Counted from the first letter of the stretch, positions 24,759-34,584 are shown. The stretch: 64,000 nt of DNA from Streptosporangium brasiliense (GCF_030811595.1 NZ_JAUSRB010000002.1:1922001-1986000), one strand, 5' to 3'. A program made the numbers and translations. Notes: generated by a model from the sequence alone, not told the origin.

Positions 24759-25328
24759 ATGATTCTGGCGGTTGTCATCGGCTGCGAGATCGGGTTCTGG
24801 GTCTTCCTCGGGCTGGGCCTGGCCTCGCGCTACCTGTGGCGCATGCGGCGGCTCAGCACGGCGCTGCTGCTGTTGGTGCCGGTGCTGGACGTGATCCTGC
24901 TGGCCGCCGCCGTGGTCGACATGCGTGGCGGCGCGGAGGCGGACTGGCGCCACGGCCTGGCCGGCGCCTATCTCGCCTACTCGATCGTCTTCGGCCACCG
25001 GACCCTGAAATGGGCCGACGCGAAGTTCGCCCACCGCTTCGCCGGAGGCCCCGAGCCCTGGAAGCCCCCGCCCGGCGGCATGGCCAGAGCTCGGTACGAA
25101 TGGGGCATGTGGCTCCGGATCGTCATCGCGTACGGCCTCGCCTGCGCCCTGCTGTACGGCCTGGTCTGGATCGTCGACGCCCCCTCCCGGACGGAGGCGC
25201 TGACCGCCTTCATGGTCAGCATGCTGAAGGTCCCGCTGATCGCGGTGCTCTGGCCGGTGAGCTACACCCTGTTCCCGAAGAAGGTGGCCGCCTCTCCTGA
25301 GAGGGAGGCCGCGCACTCGGAGCGGTAG
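24759..25328 (+). CDS. Hypothetical integral membrane protein
   Basis: This 189-residue protein has about five predicted membrane helices (residues 1-25, 34-53, 67-82, 115-140 and 150-170). A conserved-looking cytosolic loop follows the third helix (GHRTLKWADAKFAHRF) and includes PEPWKPPPGG. I recognise similar proteins as actinobacterial membrane proteins of unknown function. It is divergent from the histidine kinase, so it may be a target or accessory of that system. Confidence 0.75.
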   Translation: MILAVVIGCEIGFWVFLGLGLASRYLWRMRRLSTALLLLVPVLDVILLAAAVVDMRGGAEADWRHGLAGAYLAYSIVFGHRTLKWADAKFAHRFAGGPEPWKPPPGGMARARYEWGMWLRIVIAYGLACALLYGLVWIVDAPSRTEALTAFMVSMLKVPLIAVLWPVSYTLFPKKVAASPEREAAHSER

Positions 25329-25384
25329 CCGTGTCCCGGGAGCAGTAGCCGTGTCCCCGGGGCGGTAGCCGTGTCCCCGGAAGG
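25319..25384. repeat. 22-bp tandem repeat spanning the stop codon
   Basis: Three units of GAGCGGTAGCCGTGTCCCGG-type sequence start in the last codons of the membrane protein. Each retains the TAG stop. Confidence 0.65.
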
Positions 25385-25448
25385 CGGCCGCGCACTCGGA
25401 GGGGACGGCCGCCGGGGCACGGAGCGGGCCGCCGGGTCCCCGGGGAGG

Positions 25449-25975
25449 ATCACCAGCGTCCCAGTGCGTGACCTCCTCCATCGGCCCCCTGCGCGCGGGC
25501 TTGAAATCCGTCCCGATCGTGTAGGCCAGGGGGACGAAGGCCACCTGCATCACCTGTCCGTACGGTATGCCGGGGACCTGGGCCCCTCCCGCTCCAGGTG
25601 GAGCGGCCCCAGCCAGGCCGTGCCCAGCGAGCGGGCGCGCGCGGCCGGCATGGAGCTCCACACCGCAGGCATGATGGAGCCGAAGGTGTTGGCCTGTTCG
25701 AGGACGCCCTCGTTCTCGGTCCGCCCGATGATGCACGGCACGAGGAAGGCCGGAACCTCGTGAATGTGCTCGTAGAGGTGCTGCAGCCCCTCCCGGACCT
25801 GCTCCATCGACCCGGGGAACGCGTATGCCCGCCGGGCGTCCTCCTCCGGCATGGGCGTCCCCGGCTGGTTCATCCCCATCCGCCACCGGCGGCGACCCCC
25901 GGCGGACGCCGGGGAATCCAGGCACGAAGATCTCGCCAGATCCAGATCCATTAAGTGGTTCGAGGCACGCCCCAA
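25449..25975 (-). pseudogene. Nitroreductase-family remnant, frameshifted and N-terminally truncated
   Basis: Two minus-strand frames together read as the C-terminal two thirds of a nitroreductase-like protein: VREGLQHLYEHIHEVPAFLV, then NTFGSIMPAVWSSMPAARAR and AWLGPLHLERE in one frame, and GIPYGQVMQVAFVPLAYTIG, TDFKPARRGPMEEVTHWD in another. The switch is near 25585. The FMN-binding N-terminal segment is missing, and the original stop appears lost. It lies just upstream of the tRNA-Arg gene. Confidence 0.6.
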
Positions 25976-26003
25976 GACCCGCTATGATTACTTACGCAGC
26001 GAG

Positions 26004-26076
26004 CGGCCGTAGCTCAATGGATAGAGCATCTGACTACGGATCAGAAGGTTAGGGGTTCGAGTCCTCTCGGCCGCGC
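26004..26076 (+). tRNA. tRNA-Arg (anticodon ACG)
   Basis: GCGGCCG pairs with CGGCCGC, the anticodon stem TCTGA/TCAGA encloses the loop CTACGGA with ACG anticodon, and the T arm is AGGGGTTCGAGTCCTCT. CCA is not encoded. It is intact and serves as integration site: its 3' part is repeated at 34540. Confidence 0.95.
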
Positions 26077-26079
26077 AGA
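26035..26079. repeat. att core at tRNA-Arg, left copy
   Basis: These 45 bp from the anticodon loop through the tRNA end plus CAG are identical to 34540-34584. Confidence 0.85.
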
Positions 26080-26083
26080 TGCA

Positions 26084-26130
26084 AGAAGGCCCCTGAGCAG
26101 GGATTATCCGCTCAGGGGCCTTCTTCTTTC
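26084..26130 (+). terminator. Terminator after tRNA-Arg
   Basis: AAGAAGGCCCCTGAGC and GCTCAGGGGCCTTCTT form a 16-bp perfect stem followed by CTTTCTT. Confidence 0.85.
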
Positions 26131-26185
26131 TTGACCGTCCGGGGTTCTTGCCAACACCCTTGCTGCTGAGCGAGAAAGCTGAGGG

Positions 26186-27266
26186 TTACATCGAGTCGTA
26201 GATCATGAGTCCGGTCTGGGCGATGAACCCGGTCAGTAGCTCGGGCTGGTACTGCATGCGTTTGAGCCGGTGCTTGATCAAGGCGGTGAGCTCATCGATG
26301 CCGCGGACGGCGAAGTTGAGCAGGGTGATGCGCAGGTTGGACCAGATGCCCTCGGCCGGGTTGAGGTCGGGCGCGTACGGCGGTAGCCGGTAGACCAGCA
26401 GCCAGTCGGCCTGGGCGGTGATCCACTCACGCATCCGGGCGCTGACGTGCTCGGGCAAGCTATCCCACACCAGCGAGATCGGGCCACCGAGCTGAGCATG
26501 GGCGTCGTGCAGCAGGGCCTTGAAGTCGGTTGTGACGAAGCCTTTCCGTTCGCCCCGGCGCTGGTGGTAAGTGATCGTGCGATAGATCAGCCGGACGCGG
26601 CGGCCAGGCTGGACGCGGATCAGGGCGGCGATCGAAACCCGGCCCCGATCACCATAGGAGACCTCCAGCACCGGGGTCTGGCCCATGCGGGCCCAGATCC
26701 TTCCTCGGGGCGGTCTCAGGCTTTGGCCGGATTCGTCGGCGAACACCAGTCACGATCCCCAAGCCGCCCAGGTGCTTTTATCGCCGGCCACACCCGCCTC
26801 GTCCACTCGGCGACCCGCGCGCTGTCGCGTCGGGCGGCCCGGTGCGCCGACACCTGGAACGACCAGCCCAATCGCCTCAGCAGATACACCACATCACGGG
26901 CGGTGCAGGGCACGCGAAACGTCTCAGCGATCAGCGTGGCGACCCGCGACGCCGTCCAGCGCTGGCATAGGTGGCGGCTCCCTGCTCCAGCGCCGTCTCC
27001 AGGTGCGTCAGCTGCTCATCGGTCAGTTTGCAGCCGGTGCCGCTGGCTCCCTTGGACGCCAGCGCGGCCTTGCCAGCAATCTGCCATGCCCGATGCCACT
27101 CATAGGCCGACTTGCGCGTCACTCCCAGCTGTTGAGCCACCCGCGGGGGCCTGATGCCTCCGGCGAACATGTCCGCCGCCCGCAACCGCAGCGCCTGCCG
27201 CTGTTCCGCACCCGCGCAGACAGCCCTCCGCTTCTGTCTGAATACCTCATACATCCAGGCTGTCAC
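26186..27266 (-). pseudogene. IS630-family transposase, broken by frameshifts and a stop
   Basis: The helix-turn-helix part (PPRVAQQLGVTRKSAYEWHR) is in one frame. The linker (QRWTASRVATLIAETFRVPC, then LLRRLGWSFQVSAHRAA) is in a second. The DDE part (FADESGQSLRPPRGRIWARM; LVWDSLPEHVSARM; YAPDLNPAEGIWSNL) is in a third frame starting near 26750. There is a small deletion near 26970, a change of frame at the AAAA run near 26783, and TGA in place of an expected Trp codon just before LVFADES. The three acidic residues survive, but the gene cannot make a full transposase. Terminal repeats were not identified. Confidence 0.8.
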
Positions 27267-27332
27267 CCGCGAAAACGGTCCTGATCAGGGGGCGTGAGCT
27301 TGTCACGCCTACGTTTCTTGATCGGTACGGCG

Positions 27333-28373
27333 TCAATAGAGGGCGATGATGCGCCGGGCAGGACCGTCCACGGTCATCATTCCACCGTAGGGAAGAATCC
27401 ATTGGGGATCGGTGTGCCCGAAGTCCACGCCGAACACGACCATGGCCTCAGGGTGGTAACGGCCGAGGATCCGCAGGATCGTTTCGCGTTGCTCGGTGCG
27501 GTAGCTCTCTCGTTCTTCAGGACTGCTGACCCTGGACAGATTCGTGGCTTTCGCCGTACCGACGAGGATCGCCGGAAACTGTGCGAGCAGTCCGCGTTCG
27601 CCGGCATTCCGCAGCATGCGGAACACCTCCTGCCCCGGCGGCATCTCCTCGGACGTCTCCAGCAGCAGCACACAACCGGCGTAGTCCTCGACCGCACGTA
27701 TCCATCGGCCGGCGGCCAGATTCCAGTGCAGGACCTCCAGGTTGCCACCCCAGGTGGGCCCGGTGACGACCCGATCGGGCTGATGCCAGCTCCAGCCCGG
27801 GCTGGGAAGGGTCGGTGCCGCTTGGTTCAGCGAGGCGGGATCGCTCCAGTCGAGCTCGTCCTCACTGAACACATCGACCGGGTGCAACGCGACATCGCCG
27901 CCGGAGAACAACGCGGCCCGCAGTGAACCGCTGGTCACCGGATGGAGTCCGCCGCCGCGCCCCAGGTGCACCATGGTCGATCCGCCGTGGTAGCCGACCA
28001 CGCCGAGGTTCCACAGCCAGTTGAGCAGGTTGGTGTTGTCGCTGTAGCCGACGAACGGCTTGGGAGCCACCGCGGAGGGGTCCAGGTAGGGCAGCACGCA
28101 GAGCTGGTCATCGCCTCCGATCGTGGCCAGCACCGCATGGATGTCCGGGTCGGAGAACGCGTCCATGAGATCGGCCGCCCGCTCCCGCGGCGAGGCCCCC
28201 AATCGGCGGGTGGTCGGATATTCCACCGGCTCCAGCTCGAACTCGTCTCGAAGCCGCCGCATCGCCAGTTCGTGTACGGCGGGGAACATCCCAGGTGCCG
28301 CGAAGGAAGGAGAGACCACGGCCACCCGCTGCCCGGCCGTCAGCTTCGGGGGCATGATGAAGTCAGGGCGCAT
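27333..28373 (-). CDS. S66 family peptidase (LD-carboxypeptidase / MccF-like)
   Basis: This 346-residue cytosolic serine peptidase contains the nucleophile Ser in KPFVGYSDNTNLLNW, the Glu region GPTWGGNLEVLHWNL and the catalytic His in FGVDFGHTDPQWILPYGG. Two family roles are known: trimming of murein tetrapeptides (LdcA) and self-immunity against microcin C-type acyl-adenylates (MccF). The loop composition (HGGSTMVHLGRGGG) and length fit the MccF-like branch. ATG at 28373 has GGAAG five bases upstream; an in-frame GTG at 28385 is less likely. No microcin C biosynthesis gene is nearby. Confidence 0.88.
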   Translation of the reverse strand: MRPDFIMPPKLTAGQRVAVVSPSFAAPGMFPAVHELAMRRLRDEFELEPVEYPTTRRLGASPRERAADLMDAFSDPDIHAVLATIGGDDQLCVLPYLDPSAVAPKPFVGYSDNTNLLNWLWNLGVVGYHGGSTMVHLGRGGGLHPVTSGSLRAALFSGGDVALHPVDVFSEDELDWSDPASLNQAAPTLPSPGWSWHQPDRVVTGPTWGGNLEVLHWNLAAGRWIRAVEDYAGCVLLLETSEEMPPGQEVFRMLRNAGERGLLAQFPAILVGTAKATNLSRVSSPEERESYRTEQRETILRILGRYHPEAMVVFGVDFGHTDPQWILPYGGMMTVDGPARRIIALY

Positions 28374-28527
28374 GTCCTCTTCCACATGATCGTCCGACGG
28401 AAATCAAACGCGATTGTACTGATGCGCGGCCATCACAACGACGGTTTGCCGGACGCGGCAAAAGGCACGCGAGCCCGCATCGCGACGGCACCCGAAGGCA
28501 GCGGCACCCGAAAGCGGAGGCGTGGGG

Positions 28528-29106
28528 TCAGAGCCAGCCTTGTCGCGCCGCGCGCAACCCTGCCTCAAAACGGCTACGAGCACCTAATCGCTCCATGATC
28601 GCGGCCATCATGCGTCGCACGGTGCGCTGAGACAGGCCGAGGTGATGACCGGCCGCCTCGTCCGTCATTTCTTCGGCCAGAAGGCTGAGCAGTTGCCGTT
28701 CCTGTGGCAGCAGTCCGGCCTCGTCCCTGCGCGGCTGCGACCCGATGGGCGTCGCCACATTCCAGATCTGGTCGAACAACGCGAGGACTGCAACCACGGT
28801 CCCGCTTTCCGACACCTGCACGGCCCCTACTTGGGTATTCGACGCGTCCACCGGGAGAAAGGCGATCCGGCGATCATAGATCAACATCCGGATGGGCAGG
28901 GTCGACACCGTGCGAACCTGCGCGCCGATCTCGACCAGCCATTCCGCGTACGCCAGCGTAAGGCCATCGTTACGAATGCTGTCCAACCCGATCGTGCGAA
29001 TGCCCACGCCTCGGTCACGGACCTGTCTGTCCAGGCACTTGGCCGCCTCGATCAACTGGGGGTCCTGTGCCCCGCCGAGCGAGGAAGCGGGTGACCGCAT
29101 CGACAT
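28528..29106 (-). pseudogene. LuxR-family regulator, N-terminal part missing
   Basis: From AQDPQLIEAAKCLDRQVRDR on, the frame matches the second half of actinomycete TrmB/PLD-like LuxR regulators (GLTLAYAEWLVEIGAQVRTV, LPIRMLIYDRRIAFLPVD). The C-terminal HTH is LLPQERQLLSLLAEEMTDEA and HLGLSQRTVRRMMAAIMERL. About 130 residues usually present before this point are absent. Homology stops at 29071-29076, where the upstream sequence becomes the start of a sigma factor. An ATG at 29106 could still give a 192-residue product containing the HTH. Confidence 0.7.
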
Positions 29107-29197
29107 GCCGCCGGTAGAAGGCTTCGAACGCCACGTGATCTGTAGCGATCTCCGCCTGTTTGCGACGTACTGGCATGCTCCCTTCGTCGTTTGACAC
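29073..29197 (-). pseudogene. 5' fragment of an ECF sigma factor
   Basis: ATG at 29197 starts MSNDEGSMPVRRKQAEIATD, then FEAFYRRHVDAVTRFLARR, which is the typical beginning of sigma-70 region 2. After that the sequence changes to the LuxR gene in another frame. Only about 40 sigma codons remain. Confidence 0.65.
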
Positions 29198-29479
29198 CCC
29201 TTTTGGTCAGAATCGTCCGAAAAGTCACAAGAGGGCGGCGATTCTCTCCTCACCAGGCCGAACGGCAGCGCGAACGGCACACGTCGTACCAGGTCACTAG
29301 GTATGGCGGTGGCAAGGAATCAAGCATCGGCGCTGTTGCGGATCTCAGGCCAGTCTCCGCTGGGTACACCACGCCCCCCATGACTCCATGATCTCTTATG
29401 GGAATGCGTTGATCCCGTGGGCGCTCTCCCAGGGCTGTCGGCAGCACAGGGCGGGGGCATGAGCCCCCGTCCTGTGCGG

Positions 29480-32400
29480 TCAGCCGACGGCGTACGCGCG
29501 GTTGACCGTCTGCGTGACGCTGTCATCGGCGGCATCCGTCGCCGTGGCGCGCAGCGAGACGAATCCCGGCGTGCCGGGATTCGTGAGCAGTGCCGTCCAC
29601 CCCGACGAGGTGGGGTGCAAGGGCACCGGACGCCAAGTCGCACCGTCGTTGAAGGATGCCTCCAATTTGACGGACTTCACCGCGGAGGTGAACGCTCCAG
29701 GGTTCCGCTCGATCCAGATGGGCAACCGGGTCAGGGAGCCCGGCTTGGCTCGGTTGGAGTCGTCGAGGCCGACAGGTGCGTAGCGCACCGCCATCAGGGG
29801 CAGCGGTTGCGGCTTGGCCGTACTGGCCGAGCGGAAAGTCCAGACCGCGTCCACCGCGGTGGACAGCGTCGCGTACGGCACCTGCCTGCGTGCTGCGGCG
29901 GTGAGCGTGTAGGTAGAGGCCTCCGCCGGGAGCTCAGCCGTCAAGCAGGGTTCCCGGTCCGCGCAGTCGGTCAGGTCGGTTTCGGCGATCATCTCGTCGC
30001 CCTTCGCGAGTGTGACGGTGCCGGTGGCGGAGGTGTCGGTGCCGGTCCGCCCGGTCACGCCGTCGGTGAAGAGCTGCGGGGCCGCGAAGCTCAGCTCGTT
30101 CCCGGTACGGCCGCCGCCGGAGGTGGTGAACGCCGGGCCGGTCACCGCGGCGTTCCACACCTCACGGCGAGGGCTGGCCTTCGAATACCGGTCGGTACCG
30201 ATCGCCGAGAACGTGCCCACCTGAAACTGCGAGTCCCAGGTGAACCCGAGAGTGCGGTAGTGCGTCATGGTGCCCGGCAGGTCGGTGGCAGGAGTCGGGG
30301 ACATCATCGAAGAGTCGGATCCAGGGAAGCGAGGGCCCAGGAACACCTCTCCCTTGGCGGCCACGCCGGATGCCCGGTAGGTCGCGGTCAGCTTGACGAG
30401 ATCACTCGTACGGGCGCGGTAGTAAGGATCGTCCGGGATGCCGCCGGTACGGTAGTCGACGAGGTCATAGCGATACGGGCTGGGCGAGGCTTCCTTCTTG
30501 TGCCAGATGGTCCTGGTCATGTACCTCAGCCCCGGCTGGTGGACCGGAAGCACGAAGAAGTTCTCGTTGGGGTCTCCTCCGGCGATCCACTGGAAGTTCC
30601 AGGACCCGTTGGCCAAGGCGAGCTCCAAGGTGTGGTCGGGCACGGCGGTCGGTTCGTCCAGCGAGAACCGGATCTGCTTGGCCTGGCGCGCGTCCAGCAC
30701 CACTTCCCGGTCACCGCCGTCGACCTTCAGCGGTACGTTCGCGATCGTGATCGCGATCGTGGACTGCTCCACCAGTTCCGCGTAGAGGTTCCATTGGCCC
30801 TCGGGCAGCCGGGCCTTGGCCACTCCGTTCTTGAAGGGCAGGATCAGCCGGCTGCCGGTCTCCAGGTTGTAGGCCTGCCCGGAAGCGGTGGCAGGCCTGC
30901 CGTCCCGGCTAATCGCGGTGATGGTCACGTCGTAGGACTTCGGTTCCACGTACGCGCCGGCCAGAGTTCGGATGACGGTGTCGCCCGACCTGGCCGTGAC
31001 GATTCCGGGGTAGTCCCCCGGCGCCTTCCCATCGGCATTGATCGTGAGGGTCACCGAGGCCTCCCCTCCGGCAGGAACCTCCAGCCGCTTAGCCGACAGC
31101 CTCAGCACGTCGCTCTCGATGGCGAGGTCCAGGATGGCGGGGGCGTCGCCGGAGTTGGTATAGGTGATGGTCCTGGTCGTCTCCCGCGTGCCGGAGTCCT
31201 GCCACGGGAAGAGGGCCCAGACGTTGCCCGGTACGGCCACGACCGGCTGCGTCAGTGCGCGGACCAGGTCCACCCGCCCGGCGCCCTGCCGGTACGGCGT
31301 GACGTCCGCGGTGGGTTTGGCGGTGCCGATCAATGCCGCCCTGAGCCGTTCACCCGTCCAGTTGGGGTGGCGTTGGGCGAGGATCGCTGCGGCTCCCGCC
31401 ACGTGCGGGGCAGCCATCGAGGTGCCGCTGTGCGCGACGTAGGGGCCGTCGGCCGTGCCCTTGGCCGCCGCGGCCACGATCTCGACGCCGGGGGCGGTGA
31501 TGTCCGGCTTGATCGCATGGTCGCCCGCCCGAGGGCCGTGGCTGGAAAATTCGGCGATTCGGTCCGACCTGTCGACGGCGCCGACGCTCAGAGCCGCGTC
31601 GGCGCTGCCCGGGCTGTTCACCGTGTCGAGGTCACCGGAGTTGCCGGCTGCCACGACGAACAGTGCTCCGGTCTGTGCGGACAGCGTGTTCACCGCCTGC
31701 TCCAGGAGATCCAGCTCCGGGGTGTCCTTTCCACCGAGACTCATGTTGATGATCTTGGCCTTGATGTCGACGGCTGCCCACTCCATGCCCGCCAGCACGG
31801 CGGAGTCGGTGGACCAGTCATCGCCTACCTTTCCGACGGCGAGCTTGGCGTCCGGCGCCACGCCCCGGTACTTCTCCCCGGCGCCGGCGATGATCGAGGC
31901 GACGTGCGTGCCGTGCCCGATGACATCACGCATGTCGGGACTATCAGTGAAGTTCCGAGTCTGAGTGACCACATCCTTAAGGTCCGGATGGTCGGCGTCG
32001 TAGCCGCTGTCGAGCACGGCCACCGTGACACCTTTGCCGGTCAGACCCTGCTTCCACGCTTCCGTGGCGCCAATCTGCTTGACGCTCTGATCGAGGGCGA
32101 ACGAGCGGCGCCCGTCGAGCCAGAACCTGGTCTTCTCCGCCACCAGGGTCCGGGAGCCGGCGATCAGGTCCTTCCAGGTCTCGCCTGCCCCAGCCTTGGG
32201 AACGTGCAAGGCGGTCATATCGAGATGGGCCAGTTGCCGAGTCTGCCGCGCGGCTCGCAGCGCGGGCGCCGCGCCCTGGGCAGACTGCGCGATCACCGGA
32301 ATGTCAGCCCTGTCCGCGTCGCCGTACCGCCACTCCAAGAGCTGGGTGACGTCGAACAGCCGCTCATCCAGCACGCCCTCGGCCACCAGCGGCATCGCGT

Positions 32401-32647
32401 CAGAGGGGAAGACGAGAAGATGGCCGTCGCGGCGCTGCGTGGCGTAGCGCACCCGCCTGCCCGGACCCGGCTCCACACGGTGACCCTTGCCCGTGACGAT
32501 GACGCGGTCCCCGGTCAGCAGGGTCACGCTGCCCGTGTCCCCTCCTCGCGCGATGCTCCCCCCGTGAAGAGGAACGGGCTCCTGAACAGCCGCGATACCG
32601 GCCGTTCCGGCTAGGATCATGGCCGTCAGCCCACTGCCTAAGCTCAT
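29480..32647 (-). CDS. Secreted S8 (subtilisin) family serine protease, 1055 residues
   Basis: A signal peptide (MSLGSGLTAMILAGTAGIAA) is followed by a propeptide of about 180 residues. The protease domain has Asp in VTVAVLDSGYDADHPDLKDV, His in GHGTHVASIIAG, the oxyanion Asn in VVAAGNSGDLDT and Ser in HSGTSMAAPHVAGAAAIL. Roughly 600 C-terminal residues of beta-sandwich type follow, without a membrane anchor. The overall plan matches large actinomycete S8 proteases. The start ATG has GAGGT four bases upstream. It is carried inside the tRNA-Arg island; substrate unknown. Confidence 0.93.
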   Translation of the reverse strand: MSLGSGLTAMILAGTAGIAAVQEPVPLHGGSIARGGDTGSVTLLTGDRVIVTGKGHRVEPGPGRRVRYATQRRDGHLLVFPSDAMPLVAEGVLDERLFDVTQLLEWRYGDADRADIPVIAQSAQGAAPALRAARQTRQLAHLDMTALHVPKAGAGETWKDLIAGSRTLVAEKTRFWLDGRRSFALDQSVKQIGATEAWKQGLTGKGVTVAVLDSGYDADHPDLKDVVTQTRNFTDSPDMRDVIGHGTHVASIIAGAGEKYRGVAPDAKLAVGKVGDDWSTDSAVLAGMEWAAVDIKAKIINMSLGGKDTPELDLLEQAVNTLSAQTGALFVVAAGNSGDLDTVNSPGSADAALSVGAVDRSDRIAEFSSHGPRAGDHAIKPDITAPGVEIVAAAAKGTADGPYVAHSGTSMAAPHVAGAAAILAQRHPNWTGERLRAALIGTAKPTADVTPYRQGAGRVDLVRALTQPVVAVPGNVWALFPWQDSGTRETTRTITYTNSGDAPAILDLAIESDVLRLSAKRLEVPAGGEASVTLTINADGKAPGDYPGIVTARSGDTVIRTLAGAYVEPKSYDVTITAISRDGRPATASGQAYNLETGSRLILPFKNGVAKARLPEGQWNLYAELVEQSTIAITIANVPLKVDGGDREVVLDARQAKQIRFSLDEPTAVPDHTLELALANGSWNFQWIAGGDPNENFFVLPVHQPGLRYMTRTIWHKKEASPSPYRYDLVDYRTGGIPDDPYYRARTSDLVKLTATYRASGVAAKGEVFLGPRFPGSDSSMMSPTPATDLPGTMTHYRTLGFTWDSQFQVGTFSAIGTDRYSKASPRREVWNAAVTGPAFTTSGGGRTGNELSFAAPQLFTDGVTGRTGTDTSATGTVTLAKGDEMIAETDLTDCADREPCLTAELPAEASTYTLTAAARRQVPYATLSTAVDAVWTFRSASTAKPQPLPLMAVRYAPVGLDDSNRAKPGSLTRLPIWIERNPGAFTSAVKSVKLEASFNDGATWRPVPLHPTSSGWTALLTNPGTPGFVSLRATATDAADDSVTQTVNRAYAVG

Positions 32648-33310
32648 GCTTACCTCTCAGTCCGAAGATAAAGATCTACGTCCTGTTACCTTTGGACAGT
32701 GAGGCGGATCGGGTTACAGACCCCCGCTCGGGCCGGAGACCAAGCGCCATACGCACTGAGGGCGCCGACTGACGCCGACGCGCATCGGAGCAAGGGTAAA
32801 GACAGTCCGCCTGTACAGAGCGCTATCCGAGGAAGTCGTGGGCGCTTCAGACGTTAGACGAAGCTGAAACTGGAGTCAGGCGAGGCGCATCTGAGGAGGA
32901 TGGTTCTGGTTGCTCTGGGGATCGTGACGTCCGTAGTCCAGCTACAGACCAGTTGGTAGAGCCCTATCACTTGGCTGCTGTACAGCAGCCAAGTGCAGCA
33001 ACGTCATCTCATGGAAGTATGCCTTGACGTTCCATATCTGCCGCCTGACCAGGCAAACTAGGCGTCAACCTCGTGACCGGCTCCCGTTTGCAAGTAGGCG
33101 CTCACGCTGCGCCTAGATCGAAACACGATGCCACCGTTTAAGGCCGGGACGGACACAGACGGCCCGGGTGCCGGCCAGCGGTGAGAGGGCGATCGTGAAA
33201 CCCCGACCGAAAGGGCGGCCGGTCCGCGAGGGGACGACGGCCCAGACGGACCATCGGGAGTCAGGCCGGCTTGTCGAGCGCCGCGAGCCGCTGCGCCGCA
33301 GTTACCGCAG
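32648..33310. other. Noncoding stretch in the tRNA-Arg island
   Basis: No supported gene. At 32971-33003 there is the inverted repeat GGCTGCTGTACAGCAGCC, and the following TGCAGCAACG resembles sequence just outside the right att copy (34630-34655: GTACAGCAGCGAAATGCAGC). These may be binding sites of a lost integrase. Confidence 0.4.
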
Positions 33311-34216
33311 CTACAGCAGGTCGCGCACGACCCGAGTGCCGGCGAGGCGGTCGTGCAAGGTGCGAGCGGCCGGGTCGGCCACCGAGCACAGAACGTCCAC
33401 CAGGAGCACGACCAGGCCGCACTGTGGCACGCAGACGAGGACGGGGAAGACAAGCGCGCGGACTGCGGCCCTGCGCCAACCCGGCCAGTGGCCGGTGTCG
33501 GCGGAGACGACGCGGATGCGCATCAGCCGCTTGCCGAACGTCCGTCCCGTCAGGACGTAAAGGAACGCGGGCACGGCGACAAGCAGCGATGTCGGTTCGT
33601 TGACCCTGAACCAGTTCAGGAGGCCGTAGTCCAAGCTGCTGACCCCTCCCTCTAAGAGGCTCAGTAAGGCGACGAAGATCAAGTAATCGAAGGTGAACGC
33701 CACCGCCCGGCGCTCGGCGAACCCACTCGGCCAGGTGTCCCTTGCGGTCCGGGAGGCCAGCAGCACCAGCAACGCGGAGAGCAGGAGGGCCGACTGCGCA
33801 GGCCCGTAGGCGCTCGCCACGGTCGCGAACCATTCGCTGCTGAGGACGGGGATCATCGAGCAGCCGTCCTCAGCCATGTACGAAGGGGCGGCCGGTCCGA
33901 CGATCGCGAGAAGGACGAGCAGGCCGGCCACCCGGCGCCCGGTGATCGCTCCGTTCCCGGTGGCGGCCGACATCAGGAACCCCGTGAGGACGAGGATGGA
34001 GGGCACGCCCCATAGGAGGGCCAGGTCCGCGATCTCGTAGGCGTCCCCCAGAGGTGCCGACGCCAGTCTGGTGAGGCCGAAGCCACCGGTGTCGAAGAAC
34101 CTCACGCAGCCAAGGACGGCATAGGAGGACCCGTACTCGACTTGCCAGGCGCTCCAGGTCGAGTACGCTGCGGCGGCTAGGGCGGTCGCCCATGCGAGTT
34201 GGGCTAATCGCGACAA
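33311..34216 (-). CDS. RDD-family membrane protein
   Basis: This 301-residue protein has a first half with about four membrane helices (LAWATALAAAAYSTWSAW; LALLWGVPSILVLTGFLM; RRVAGLLVLLAIVGPAAPSY; ALLLSALLVLLASR). A C-terminal RDD domain follows with AERRAVAFTFDYLIFVALLS, LTGRTFGKRLMRIRVVSA and ARTLHDRLAGTRVV. RDD proteins have been linked to ion transport and permeability, but the function here is unknown. TTG at 34216 has GGAG six bases upstream. Confidence 0.85.
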   Translation of the reverse strand: MSRLAQLAWATALAAAAYSTWSAWQVEYGSSYAVLGCVRFFDTGGFGLTRLASAPLGDAYEIADLALLWGVPSILVLTGFLMSAATGNGAITGRRVAGLLVLLAIVGPAAPSYMAEDGCSMIPVLSSEWFATVASAYGPAQSALLLSALLVLLASRTARDTWPSGFAERRAVAFTFDYLIFVALLSLLEGGVSSLDYGLLNWFRVNEPTSLLVAVPAFLYVLTGRTFGKRLMRIRVVSADTGHWPGWRRAAVRALVFPVLVCVPQCGLVVLLVDVLCSVADPAARTLHDRLAGTRVVRDLL

Positions 34217-34539
34217 GATGATCTCCGTTTTCGCGACACCCTAGCGGTATGGGGAAGCCTCCATACCGACCCGTGGCACCGTGGTGGTGGCGTTGATCGG
34301 GTGGGCTCCCAAGGCTCAGAACGAGCTCGTGTCCATGATCCAGCGTTTCGGCTGATCATGAACGTCAACGCCGACGGACGTGTCGCCTTGAAGAGGCGCT
34401 GGCCCGGGGATCTTGCTAACGCTGTTGCTAACAACGTGCCTGGACGCCGGTGTACGAACCTGGAAACCGATCAAGCAGGAAGGGCCGCCGAGCAGCCATT
34501 CGTGACAGTGGTGGTCGTCCATGGACGATCTCGAACCGG

Positions 34540-34584
34540 CTACGGATCAGAAGGTTAGGGGTTCGAGTCCTCTCGGCCGCGCAG
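34540..34584. repeat. att core at tRNA-Arg, right copy
   Basis: Identical over 45 bp to 26035-26079 and lacking the 5' half of the tRNA. Confidence 0.85.

Larger units (their letters stand above)
26035..34584. mobile_element. 8.5-kb genomic island at tRNA-Arg
   Basis: The island is bounded by perfect 45-bp direct repeats of the tRNA-Arg 3' end. The tRNA is whole on the left, and the right copy is followed by a different hairpin terminator, probably the original one of the locus. Next to the right copy are two TTGCTAAC repeats (34421-34438) resembling integrase arm sites. The cargo is a dead IS630 copy, an S66 peptidase, a sigma/LuxR junction, an S8 protease and an RDD protein. No integrase remains, so excision would need one in trans. 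Confidence 0.7.

Noticed and set aside
29417-32614. A 1065-codon open frame on the plus strand
   Set aside because: It is antisense to the S8 protease, which has a signal peptide and full catalytic triad. The plus frame has no domain and biased composition.
34540-34584. Second tRNA-Arg gene
   Set aside because: Only the 3' 42 bases of the tRNA are present; it is the right att copy of the island.
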